The notes below the pieces were generated by a model, which saw only the letters and a program-made list of their open reading frames with translations, made no database searches and had not been told where the DNA came from. The position numbers and the translations under genes are program-made. This document shows, piece by piece, positions 7,751 through 15,346 of a stretch of 23,081 nt of DNA; the stretch's first letter is position 1, and every line of letters begins with the position of its first letter. This stretch comes from Desulfarculales bacterium UBA696 (GTDB lineage: Bacteria > Desulfobacterota > Syntrophobacteria > Syntrophobacterales > Syntrophobacteraceae): NCBI GenBank assembly GCA_002298995.1, contig DBMO01000035.1, positions 27,311-50,391 on the forward strand, given 5' to 3'.

Positions 7751-8308
7751 GTGAGAAAGTTTTTTATAATTTGTAGTCTTGTGGCTGTATTGATCGGTGT
7801 CATGGCGTTCAGTGCGGTGGCTATCCCGATCAGTGGTGCCATCTCATTTAGCGGAACTGACACACAGAGTAACCCAGATTTGTCAGCTGCCACGGAATTC
7901 ACTGGCTTCACCAATGTTGTAGTCTCATCCACGGGAGGGACCGGAAGCTATTCGCCGGTTCTTTTGGGTCAGGCTGTTACTTTTGAGCCCTTCACGTTTA
8001 GGCCGTCGCTTACCCCAAATCCACTCTGGACGTTTGTCTCTGGCGGGAACACCTATAGTTTTGATGCAACAGGGGCTACCGTCGCCTTCAGTAATTCCAA
8101 CACCTTAACCTTGGAAGGGACCGGCATCGCTCATATAACCGGTTTTGATCCCACCCCTGGTAAATGGTTTTTCAGCGCAAACAACGCCGGGGGAACGTCT
8201 ACTTTCTCCGTGTCGACCGCTGTTACTGCCGTTCCCGAGCCCACCTCCTTGCTGCTTCTCGGCTTTGGGTTGGTAGGCATGGCGGGAGTGAGTAGATTCA
8301 AGCAGTAG
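7751..8308 (+). CDS. PEP-CTERM domain secreted protein
   Basis: I chose GTG 7751 because AAGGAGG (7737-7743) sits seven bases upstream and a signal peptide follows at once (VRKFFIICSLVAVLIGVMAF, then SAVA). The 185-residue product has a Thr/Ser/Gly-rich, beta-strand-like middle with few charges. It ends in a sorting signal: VPEPTS, a hydrophobic stretch LLLLGFGLVGMAG, and a basic tail SRFKQ. PEP-CTERM proteins are exported and processed by exosortase-type enzymes, usually in exopolysaccharide-making bacteria. No exosortase gene is visible here. The gene and its leader lie between 30-bp inverted repeats (7542-7571 and 8314-8343). Confidence 0.9.
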   Translation: MRKFFIICSLVAVLIGVMAFSAVAIPISGAISFSGTDTQSNPDLSAATEFTGFTNVVVSSTGGTGSYSPVLLGQAVTFEPFTFRPSLTPNPLWTFVSGGNTYSFDATGATVAFSNSNTLTLEGTGIAHITGFDPTPGKWFFSANNAGGTSTFSVSTAVTAVPEPTSLLLLGFGLVGMAGVSRFKQ

Positions 8309-8313
8309 ACCCG

Positions 8314-8343
8314 TGTACCGCGCCCGGTTCCATGGACACATGT
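8314..8343 (-). repeat. Right arm of 30-bp inverted repeat flanking the PEP-CTERM gene
   Basis: TGTACCGCGCCCGGTTCC followed by ATGGACACATGT is the reverse complement of 7542-7571 with two mismatches. It begins five bases after the PEP-CTERM stop codon. No matching direct repeats are visible just outside the arms. Confidence 0.9.
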
Positions 8344-8414
8344 TCCCGAACTTTGCACTATGCTCCTTTAGATCTGAGGCAGAGTCCCTGATGGCGCTGC
8401 CCATTCCGCTCCGC

Positions 8415-8451
8415 GCCATGCCTGGCACGCTCGCTGCGCGCCAGGCATGGC
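8415..8451. repeat. Strong hairpin, 12-bp perfect stem
   Basis: GCCATGCCTGGC (8415-8426) pairs perfectly with GCCAGGCATGGC (8440-8451) around a 13-base loop. No T-run follows, so a simple terminator is doubtful; a REP-like palindrome is possible. The rest of 8344-8693 shows no gene I can support. Confidence 0.75.
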
Positions 8452-8693
8452 TTGAATCTGGGAAGTGAAAGCCTTCTACAGTCCCTGATAGCTGGATCTG
8501 TTAGCCCAGGGCAGAACTTCCCCGCGAGGCAGGCCCAGAGGGAAGCCGGGGCATAACAGGTCCTGATTCTCATCTACATCGAAGAATATCACCGCTCAAG
8601 CTCTCGCTGAAAAAGACCAAGAGCTGTGAAAGATCAATATGAATGAGGAAACAATGAGGTCCGGCATATTCTCTTTACCTGGATGGTCTAGTG

Positions 8694-10295
8694 ATGAAAA
8701 ACAACCGTAGCCCGAAAGTTGGAAAAGATCTCAGAAACCGAGCCGAGGAAAGCCTGAAATCACAGTCCGACAGACCGACTGATATGTGCTCGGAGGAGGC
8801 ACACTCCCTTATTCATGAACTGCGAGTGCATCAGATAGAACTGGAGATGCAAAACGAAGAACTCCGACAGGCACACAACGACCTCGAAACTTCCCGCTCA
8901 CGATATGCCGACCTCTACGATTTTGCTCCTGTTGGTTACCTTACCATGAACAGACAAGGCCTAATCGTTGACCTCAACCTGACTGCGGCCAAGCAGCTTG
9001 GTATTGAAAGAGGGCAATTGATTAACAAGCCTTTTCTATATTTTGTACTCCAGCCGGATAAAAAGGAGTTTCTCTCCCGCCTCAACTCGATTTTTGACAA
9101 GCGTGAACGGCAGGTCACTGAGATGCGGTTGTCTCCGAAAGATGGCGAGCTATTCCATGCACGGCTCGAGAGCATATACATGGAAGGGGAAGACGGTGTC
9201 GGACTGTGCAGGACAAATGTGAGTGATATCAGTCTACTCAAGCGGGCGGAGGCGGAAAGAGCCAGACTTGAAGCCGAAAACCGTCAACTGCAGAAGGCCG
9301 AAAGCCTTGGCCGTATGGCCGGGGCCATTGCCCACCTCTTCAACAACCAACTCAGTGTGGTGATGGGGAATCTGGAGTTGGCCCTGATGGATTTAACCGG
9401 AGATGCCCCAATCCGTCAGAGACTGATCGAAGCAATGCGGGCTACCCGTCGCTCCTCGGAAATTAGCGGGATGATCTTGACCTGCCTTGGTCGGGATGAA
9501 TGCATGCGCGGGCTGCTGGATCTTTCTGAGTTTTGTCGCCAAAATCTGCAGATACTCCTAGATGCCGTGCCGAAAGGCATTATCTTCGAAACTGATCTCC
9601 TGTCATCGGGTGCGGTTGTCCGCGCCAATGCAAATCAGGTGCAGCAAGTTCTGACCCATTTGATCACTAACGGCTGCGAATCCATGGAGCACAGTGGGGA
9701 CACGGTCACTTTGGCAACAAAAATCATTGCGACCCCCGATATCCCCAAATCCCACCTGGTGCCGGTCGGTTGGAAGCCCGCGGGGGATGCCTTTTCCTGC
9801 CTGGAAGTGGCGGATACAGGTTGCGGAATGGCAGAAGAAGATCTGGATAAGATTTTCGATCCTTTTTTTACTACCAAATTCACCGGCCGTGGGCTTGGCT
9901 TGGCCGTGGTCCTGGGAATCGTGAAAAGCTGGGGAGGGGCGATTAGTGTGGAGAGCAAGCGAAATCAAGGGAGCATCTTTCGCGTTTTTCTCCCGCTGGT
10001 CACCGATGAGCTTGCCCGACAGTCTGAAAAGGCAACAGAGGCTCGCCGGATGGAGACAGGCGGCATGGTATTGCTGGGGGAGGACAATGACATGGTAAGG
10101 GATTTGGCCGAGGCCGGTTCAAGCGACCGGCTTTCAAGTTTTGGCGGCTTCGGGCGGGAACGAGGCTATAAAATTGCTCCGAGAAGACCCTGGCCGGATA
10201 CGCTGCGTGGTCACCGATCTCAGTGTGCCCGGCATGGACGGCGGACAGGCCCCGGATGCGCCCGTGCATCGATTGCTGAGCTGCGCCTTGCGTAA
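8694..10295 (+). CDS. PAS-domain histidine kinase with broken C-terminal receiver
   Basis: ATG 8694 follows an alternative GTG at 8691; the ribosome site is weak (GGATGG). The 533-residue product starts with the same linker and PAS type as the kinase at 2660 (HELRVHQIELEMQNEELRQA, DLYDFAPVGYLTMNRQG). It then has a HisKA-like helix with His214 (AHLFNNQLSVVMGNLELAL) and an HATPase domain (ADTGCGMAEED, FFTTKFTGRGLGLA). A hybrid receiver begins at about residue 455 (GGMVLLGEDNDMVRDLAEA), then the frame is lost near 10105-10130. The receiver continues in another frame (GFQVLAASGGNEAIKLLRED, then VVTDLSVPGMDGG) up to about 10255, and its last third is missing. The kinase core looks intact. The gene ends 42 bp before the ATPase gene, so co-transcription is possible. 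Confidence 0.85.
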   Translation: MKNNRSPKVGKDLRNRAEESLKSQSDRPTDMCSEEAHSLIHELRVHQIELEMQNEELRQAHNDLETSRSRYADLYDFAPVGYLTMNRQGLIVDLNLTAAKQLGIERGQLINKPFLYFVLQPDKKEFLSRLNSIFDKRERQVTEMRLSPKDGELFHARLESIYMEGEDGVGLCRTNVSDISLLKRAEAERARLEAENRQLQKAESLGRMAGAIAHLFNNQLSVVMGNLELALMDLTGDAPIRQRLIEAMRATRRSSEISGMILTCLGRDECMRGLLDLSEFCRQNLQILLDAVPKGIIFETDLLSSGAVVRANANQVQQVLTHLITNGCESMEHSGDTVTLATKIIATPDIPKSHLVPVGWKPAGDAFSCLEVADTGCGMAEEDLDKIFDPFFTTKFTGRGLGLAVVLGIVKSWGGAISVESKRNQGSIFRVFLPLVTDELARQSEKATEARRMETGGMVLLGEDNDMVRDLAEAGSSDRLSSFGGFGRERGYKIAPRRPWPDTLRGHRSQCARHGRRTGPGCARASIAELRLA

Positions 10296-10337
10296 TCATG
10301 GGATTTGTTCAGAGCTTAGAGTTAGGAGGGCAACTCC

Positions 10338-12899
10338 ATGGAGGCACCTTTCATGCCTATACCCTCTGCCAAGGCTGAGCCCCCATTCTGGCAACTTTCG
10401 GTTACGGCGCTCATTGAGCATCTGGGTTCCAGCCCCGAGGGACTGAGCAGCGCGGAGGCCGCTGCTCGCTTGATCCATTTCGGTCCCAACCTGATCCACG
10501 CGGAGCGAAAACGGGCCTTGGTGCTTCAGTTTCTTGCCAAGTTCCGCAATCCCCTGGTCATCATTCTCCTCGTTGCCAGCGCCCTCTCGGCCTTTACAGG
10601 AGATGCCGCAAGCTTTTTAATCATCAGCGCCATAGTCCTCATCAGCGTGACCCTCGATTTCGTTCAGGAATACCAGGCGGGACAGGCGGCGGAACGTTTG
10701 CGCCAATCGGTTGCGGTGCGCGGGCAAGTGTTGCGGGAAGGCAAAGTCATCGAGATACCTCTCGCGGAAATGGTACCCGGCGATATCGCACTCCTTGCCG
10801 CCGGCGACCTTGTTCCTTGTGACGGACGCGTGCTGGAGGCAAAGGACTTTTTCGTTAACCAGGCCCTGCTGACCGGAGAACCGTTTCCCGTGGAAAAGGC
10901 CCCCGGTGAATTTCCTGGAGAGCCCGATATCCTCTCGGCCGGCAACACCGTGCTTTTGGGGACATCGGTAATCAGCGGCACGGCAAAAGTGCTGATGTGC
11001 CGCACAGGGCAGAATACAGAGCTAGGTGAAATTGCCGATACACTTCTTGCAAAGGCCCCGCCCACTGCTTTCGAACAGGGGACTCAACGTTTCGGCTACC
11101 TCATCATGCGCATGACGGTACTCCTCGTCTTGTTTGTTCTCCTGATCAACGCCTTTTTTCACCGCCCATGGCTGGAATCATTCCTGTTTGCCGTGGCCCT
11201 TGCGGTGGGACTGACGCCCGAGCTTCTCCCCATGGTGGTCTCAGTGACCCTGTCGCGGGGGGCGCAGCGCATGGCGGCCAATAAGGTGATCGTCAAGCGG
11301 CTGGCCTCGATCCATAACCTGGGGAGCATGGATGTATTCTGTACCGACAAGACGGGCACACTTACCGAGGCCCGCATCCATCTGGAACGCCACATGGACC
11401 CCCTTGGGCGGGAAAGCGATAGGGTCCTTAAGCTGACCTATTTTAACAGCTTTTTCGAAACGGGATTGAAAAGCCCCCTGGATGACGCCATCCTGGAGCA
11501 CCAGGAGGTCGACACAACGGGCTGGCGAAAGATCGATGAAGTGCCGTTCGACTTCGAACGCCGCCGGGTTTCGGTGCTTCTGGACAATGGCACGACCAGA
11601 CTGCTCGTCGTCAAAGGGGCGCCCGAAGATATCCTGCGTCTGTCGGTCAGCTATGAGGCGGATGAAGAGGCCGACCCGCGCCCCCTGGATGAAGCAGCGC
11701 TTGGCAGCGTCAATGCGCAGTTCGAGGAACTGAGTAAAGAAGGCTTCCGAGTACTGGGGATCGCTTCGCGTAAGGTGGGAGTGGATCACCCACATGCCGT
11801 GGTGAGCGATGAGACGGAGCTGGTCTTTGCGGGTTTTGCCGCATTCCTCGATCCGCCCAAGGAAAGCGCCAAAGAGGCTCTGGCCAACCTTGCCGCGGAC
11901 CGGGTCGAAGTTAAGATCATAACCGGCGACAACGAACTGGTGGCCAAGCATGTCTTTGCTCAACTCGGCATTCCCGTAAGCGGGGTGCTTACCGGCGCCG
12001 AGATCCAGCGTATGGATGATCTGGCGCTGTCGGCGAGGGTGGAGCAGGTGAACCTCTTCTGCCGCGTTACGCCTGCCCAGAAAAACCGGGTCATCCTTGC
12101 ATTGAAACGGCGCGGCCATGTGGTGGGGTATCTCGGCGACGGCATCAACGACGCTCCATCGCTCCATTCGGCTGATGTCAGTATTTCCGTGGACAGTGCC
12201 GTGGACGTGGCTAAAGCCGCGGCGGACATGATCCTTATGGAACGCGACCTGAAGGTCCTCCATGCCGGCGTCATTGAAGGACGGCGTACCTTTGGAAATA
12301 TCATGAAATACATCATGATGGGTACCAGTTCCAATTTCGGAAATATGTTCAGCATGGCCGGGGCATCGCTTTTTCTCCCCTTCCTGCCCATGCTGCCGGT
12401 GCAGATCCTGCTCAACAACCTACTCTACGACATATCCGAACTACCCATTCCCCTGGACCGCGTGGATGACGATTACTTGAGCCGACCCCGGCACTGGGAC
12501 ATGAACTACATCCGCAACTTCATGCTGGTTATCGGCCCGGTCAGCTCGGTTTTCGACTTCCTCACCTTTTACATCATGCTGGCGGTTTTCCATGCGGGGG
12601 AGGCGCTTTTTCATACAGGCTGGTTCATTGAGTCCATGGCCACGCAGGTACTGGTCATTTTCATCATCCGCACCCGTAGAAATCCCTTCAAAAGCCGACC
12701 CAACCCCTGGCTAATCGCCTGCTCACTGACGGTGGTGGCGGTGGCCGTTCTTTTTCCGTTCACTTCCGCGGGAGTTTACCTCGGGTTTGTGGCGCCTCCG
12801 GCTTTCTTTTTCCTCATCTTGATCGTCATGCTGTTGGCCTACCTGTTGGCGGTGGAAGGGATGAAACAGTGGTTTTTCCGGCGTTTTGCCGTGGAGTAA
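10338..12899 (+). CDS. mgtA: MgtA-type P-type ATPase (Mg2+ importer, P3B family)
   Basis: The 853-residue protein has the full P-type layout: cation-ATPase N-terminus (about 20-85), membrane segments, and an actuator domain with LLTGEP (Thr179-Gly-Glu). The phosphorylation loop is DKTGTLT with Asp337, and the hinge is GDGINDAPS (about 600-608). A C-terminal membrane block follows. The stretch MGTSSNFGNMFSMAGASLF and the LPVQILLNNLLYD segment are typical of MgtA/MgtB transporters, which bring Mg2+ into the cytoplasm across the inner membrane. Length is slightly below the usual 890-910 because the N-terminus is short. ATG 10338 has AGGAGG (10324-10329) at good spacing. No Mg-sensing leader is visible in the 42-bp gap. 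Confidence 0.93.
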   Translation: MEAPFMPIPSAKAEPPFWQLSVTALIEHLGSSPEGLSSAEAAARLIHFGPNLIHAERKRALVLQFLAKFRNPLVIILLVASALSAFTGDAASFLIISAIVLISVTLDFVQEYQAGQAAERLRQSVAVRGQVLREGKVIEIPLAEMVPGDIALLAAGDLVPCDGRVLEAKDFFVNQALLTGEPFPVEKAPGEFPGEPDILSAGNTVLLGTSVISGTAKVLMCRTGQNTELGEIADTLLAKAPPTAFEQGTQRFGYLIMRMTVLLVLFVLLINAFFHRPWLESFLFAVALAVGLTPELLPMVVSVTLSRGAQRMAANKVIVKRLASIHNLGSMDVFCTDKTGTLTEARIHLERHMDPLGRESDRVLKLTYFNSFFETGLKSPLDDAILEHQEVDTTGWRKIDEVPFDFERRRVSVLLDNGTTRLLVVKGAPEDILRLSVSYEADEEADPRPLDEAALGSVNAQFEELSKEGFRVLGIASRKVGVDHPHAVVSDETELVFAGFAAFLDPPKESAKEALANLAADRVEVKIITGDNELVAKHVFAQLGIPVSGVLTGAEIQRMDDLALSARVEQVNLFCRVTPAQKNRVILALKRRGHVVGYLGDGINDAPSLHSADVSISVDSAVDVAKAAADMILMERDLKVLHAGVIEGRRTFGNIMKYIMMGTSSNFGNMFSMAGASLFLPFLPMLPVQILLNNLLYDISELPIPLDRVDDDYLSRPRHWDMNYIRNFMLVIGPVSSVFDFLTFYIMLAVFHAGEALFHTGWFIESMATQVLVIFIIRTRRNPFKSRPNPWLIACSLTVVAVAVLFPFTSAGVYLGFVAPPAFFFLILIVMLLAYLLAVEGMKQWFFRRFAVE

Positions 12900-13114
12900 T
12901 CAAAAGCGGCTGATGGCCGAAAAGTGAGACTATCGTGGGAGATCAACCGATAACTTCACGACGGGTTCAGCGTAAATTTGCCGAAGCGGAACCGCGGCAA
13001 ACGAAGAAAACCGGCCACGAATGAGTGTAACATCACCGACACATACCAGGTCAAATGATTCAATGTGTCAGATCGACCATTACGACAGGCAAGAATCAAC
13101 CAGAAAGGAACATC

Positions 13115-13414
13115 ATGAAAACAACATCCAAACCCAAGGACATTGAACAGATACTGGCTGAGGCCGATGAACTCCTTCAACATTTTCATTCCGAGTTCAC
13201 CGAAGACATCGAGGAGGAGCACCGAGCCCAACTGGAAGAGCATGCTCAGAGATTAAAAAAACTCAAGTCCGAGGTTCAGGACAAATTAGAAAAGGAAGGG
13301 ACGCCGGAGGACAAATCTTACGGTGAGGGAATGCACGAGGCGATCGAGGATATCGCGAAGGCGATGAAGGCGATGGCAAGCTTTCTGAGTTCGAAAAAAA
13401 ACCAGGCAAGTTGA
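13115..13414 (+). CDS. Small charged helical (coiled-coil) protein, unknown function
   Basis: ATG 13115 is chosen over an in-frame upstream start at 13055 because AAAGGAA lies just before it. The 99-residue protein has no signal peptide and is almost wholly helical and charged. Heptad-like stretches are seen at ILAEADELLQHFHSEFTEDI and HRAQLEEHAQRLKKLKSEVQ, with a Met/Ala/Lys-rich end (DIAKAMKAMASFL). It does not match a family I recognise. It sits between mgtA and the BON genes, 215 bp after mgtA, with no promoter I can name. Confidence 0.75.
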   Translation: MKTTSKPKDIEQILAEADELLQHFHSEFTEDIEEEHRAQLEEHAQRLKKLKSEVQDKLEKEGTPEDKSYGEGMHEAIEDIAKAMKAMASFLSSKKNQAS

Positions 13415-13470
13415 TGGCATGCAGACGTTGTGGCGCCGCCTGGCGGATGGATCATGGCAAAAAGTGCTCC

Positions 13471-13550
13471 TGCCGGGGACTCGACGTTTACCGTAGCTCC
13501 GTCTATAGAGAGGCTTCGAGTGGTTGGCCGAAGAAAGGTAGTCCCCGGCA
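13471..13550. repeat. 11-bp inverted repeat next to operator C
   Basis: TGCCGGGGACT (13471-13481) and AGTCCCCGGCA (13540-13550) are perfect inverted copies 58 bases apart. The right arm abuts the start of promoter module C. Confidence 0.6.
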
Positions 13551-13556
13551 TTGAAG

Positions 13557-13604
13557 TGTTACGTGTGACATGAAAGAAATGCAGCGCTTCTGTTGCATGC
13601 AACA
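13557..13604 (+). promoter_or_regulatory. Operator (UAS) pair C
   Basis: TGTTACGTGTGACA (13557-13570) and the perfect palindrome TGTTGCATGCAACA (13591-13604) are offset by 34 bp, with internal half-site ATGCAGCG. Confidence 0.8.
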
Positions 13605-13701
13605 CTTTTTCCTACCCAAGCCCCCCTGCGGTGGCACTAGCTTCACCTATAACATCCAATAATAATTACATAAATTGAGGTCGCCAACGGTTTCGGCTTC
13701 C

Positions 13702-13719
13702 GGGGCATGGAACTTGCCT
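13702..13719 (+). promoter_or_regulatory. Sigma-54-like promoter C
   Basis: GG (13704-13705), ten bases CATGGAACTT, then GC (13716-13717). It lies 99 bases after the proximal palindrome. Predicted +1 is about 13729, giving a leader of about 218 nt to the first BON gene. Confidence 0.7.
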
Positions 13720-13946
13720 AAATAACAAGCAGGATACATTGGCGACTCCCGAGTTGAAGGCAAGATTTATCGGAGGGCTGGAGTATTTGTCCGGCAAGAT
13801 ACAGGAGGCGTAGGGCATCAAACACGAAAGGACGAGATAAAGTTCAAAAGAAAAGAAGATCGAGTTAGACCGGTCTTATACTGAACGACCGAACTAGCCG
13901 CCACACTGATGTTACTGATTCGCTACAACAACAGAGAGGAAGTTAA

Positions 13947-14267
13947 ATGAAAAAAGCAATTTTCCCGGTGGTTTTGTTTTTGTCCATGGCCCTGGTCTTG
14001 GGCTCCGCATTAACGACATTCGCCGGCCGAACCGCTGGGGTAGCGATCGACGATGCCACTATCACCACGAAAGTTAAGTATGAACTGGCAGAGGATGTCA
14101 AACTCAGTACACTGAAGACAGTCCAGGTCGATACCAATAAGGGAGAAGTCACCCTCACCGGCAAGGTTCATACCCAGGAACAAAAAGCATATGCTGGAAT
14201 TACAGCCGACAAGGTGGATGGCGTTGTAAAAGTACACAACATGTTATCGGTAGTCCCGGAACAATAA
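13947..14267 (+). CDS. Secreted BON-domain protein, copy 1
   Basis: ATG 13947 follows GAGAGGAAG. The 106-residue product has a signal peptide (MKKAIFPVVLFLSMALVLGS, then ALTTFAG). A single BON domain follows (about 33-104): DDATITTKVKYELAEDV, VQVDTNKGEVTLTGKV, VDGVVKVHNMLSVV. BON domains are membrane/phospholipid-binding modules found in periplasmic osmotic-stress proteins such as OsmY. The gene is controlled by promoter module C, and a near copy lies 753 bp downstream. A short hairpin follows the stop. Confidence 0.92.
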   Translation: MKKAIFPVVLFLSMALVLGSALTTFAGRTAGVAIDDATITTKVKYELAEDVKLSTLKTVQVDTNKGEVTLTGKVHTQEQKAYAGITADKVDGVVKVHNMLSVVPEQ

Positions 14268-14282
14268 GCCTGAGGCCAGGCT
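14267..14282 (+). terminator. Possible weak terminator after BON copy 1
   Basis: AGCCTG-AGGC-CAGGCT forms a six-pair stem with a four-base loop directly after the stop codon, followed by TTTC only. Confidence 0.4.
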
Positions 14283-14325
14283 TTCACCACAAATGAATTT
14301 GGCCGACCCCGATGATTGAAATCCT

Positions 14326-14362
14326 CCCCCTTGCCTCTTTTTCAAAAGGGGCAAGGGGAGAT
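14326..14362. repeat. Intergenic inverted repeat (CTCCCCCTTGCC / GGCAAGGGGAG)
   Basis: CTCCCCCTTGCC and GGGGCAAGGGGAG pair around a short T/A-rich loop between the BON genes. It looks like a palindromic intergenic element rather than a terminator. Confidence 0.6.
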
Positions 14363-14430
14363 ATATGGGATCTCATCACTTCTTTGTGAATGGGGAGGCT
14401 CTTTCTCGAAGGCCCCCCCTGATTTTGAAT

Positions 14431-14478
14431 TGCTACAAGTGGCACGGAAACGATGCAACTCTTAGCTTGCACACAATA
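14431..14478 (+). promoter_or_regulatory. Degenerate operator pair D
   Basis: TGCTACAAGTGGCA (14431-14444) and GCTTGCACACAATA (14465-14478) align with the operator pairs at the same 34-bp offset but carry several mismatches each. The internal ATGCAACT half-site is kept. Confidence 0.55.
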
Positions 14479-14576
14479 CTTTTTCTGTCCAGGTCCACAG
14501 CCTTCGACGGTACTCACCTTGCCGTAAGTGTCTCCAGACATTAATTGAAAGGAAAGCGTCACGGTTCTCGGTATAG

Positions 14577-14594
14577 CGTGCATGGAATTTTTCC
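14577..14594 (+). promoter_or_regulatory. Decayed sigma-54-like promoter D
   Basis: TG (14579-14580), CATGGAATTT, then TT (14591-14592) aligns exactly with promoter C, 100 bases after the operator. However, the essential -12 GC is TT and the -24 GG is TG. It is probably inactive as a sigma-54 promoter. Confidence 0.5.
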
Positions 14595-14699
14595 AAGCAT
14601 TCGACGGCATAGCGTGTTGGATCAGTCCCAAGTTGAACGACGGAAAGTAGCCATCACAAACATGTTACCGGTTATCCAAAACACCAGAAAGGAAGTCCG

Positions 14700-15020
14700 A
14701 TGAAAAAAGCCCTTTTTCCTGTAGTTCTGTTTTTGTCCATGACCCTGATTTTAGGCTCCGCATTAACGACATTCGCCAGCCGATCCGCGGGGGTAGCGAT
14801 CGACGACGCCACTATCACCACGAAAGTGAAGTATGAACTTGCGGAGGATGTCAAATTCAGCACACTGAAATCAGTTCAGGTCGATACCGATAGGGGAGTG
14901 GTTACTCTGACCGGTAAAGTTCACAGCAAGCAGGAAAAAAAGCATGCGGGAGCTCTGGCTCGCAAGGTTAAAGGCGTTGTGAAAGTGAGCAACATGTTAT
15001 CGGTAGTCCCGGAAAAATAG
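14700..15020 (+). CDS. Secreted BON-domain protein, copy 2
   Basis: This is a 106-residue paralogue of the gene at 13947, about three quarters identical by eye and of the same length. It has the same signal peptide pattern (MKKALFPVVLFLSMTLILGS) and one BON domain (DDATITTKVKYELAEDV, VTLTGKV, GVVKVSNMLSVVPEK). AGAAAGGAAG precedes ATG 14700. Differences cluster in the second half of the BON domain (HSKQEKKHAGALARKVKG versus HTQEQKAYAGITADKVDG), so ligand or partner preference may differ. The upstream region is a decayed copy of promoter module C, showing that gene and promoter were duplicated together. Confidence 0.92.
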   Translation: MKKALFPVVLFLSMTLILGSALTTFASRSAGVAIDDATITTKVKYELAEDVKFSTLKSVQVDTDRGVVTLTGKVHSKQEKKHAGALARKVKGVVKVSNMLSVVPEK

Positions 15021-15043
15021 TCCGGGGAATAGGCCGGGAGTTT

Positions 15044-15059
15044 GCCGCGGAAACGCGGC
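15044..15059 (+). terminator. GAAA-loop hairpin after BON copy 2
   Basis: GCCGCG-GAAA-CGCGGC is a perfect six-pair GC stem with a GAAA tetraloop, 23 bases after the stop codon. A short TTTC follows. It is likely a terminator, though the T-run is weak. Confidence 0.55.
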
Positions 15060-15109
15060 TTTCAGAATCCTTTTGGTGATATCTGCAAGCCCCCTTCTCT
15101 TCGCTGTCG

Positions 15110-15159
15110 CAGGTGGGAAGCTAGTCGCCCGAAAACTTGTTCGACTAGCCTTCCACCTG
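15110..15159. repeat. Long hairpin, 18-bp arms
   Basis: CAGGTGGGAAGCTAGTCG (15110-15127) and CGACTAGCCTTCCACCTG (15142-15159) are inverted copies with two mismatches and a 14-base loop. It lies between the BON genes and the phospholipase D gene and is not followed by a T-run. Confidence 0.8.
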
Positions 15160-15346
15160 ACGTCTCGTAGAGCGTCTCACAAGTGCGACGGCAACTTGGC
15201 CGGGGGAGAGATCTTTGTAATATTTGATATTTAAAGAGATTTTCGCTTTGCTCGAAACGACGGCATGCACCGTTTTTTTGCATCGTTGCGCTTGGGTGTG
15301 AACCCCTTCTCCTCAGTGCGATAATGGTCAGAGAAGAGGCTATTCG

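Noticed and set aside
8423..8438. TGGCACGCTCGCTGCG as a sigma-54 promoter for the second kinase
   Set aside because: Spacing fits GG-N10-GC, but the motif is part of a perfect 12-bp hairpin, the -12 box is poor, it is about 260 bp from the gene, and no TGTNNCATGNNACA pair lies upstream.
11241..12263. 340-codon minus-strand ORF inside mgtA
   Set aside because: It is an antisense shadow of the P-type ATPase; the plus frame carries all the catalytic motifs.
15264..15290. GCATGCACCG...TTGCATCGTTGCG before the phospholipase D gene as another operator
   Set aside because: It lacks the 14-bp palindrome and the 34-bp offset, and no GG-N10-GC element follows at about 100 bp.
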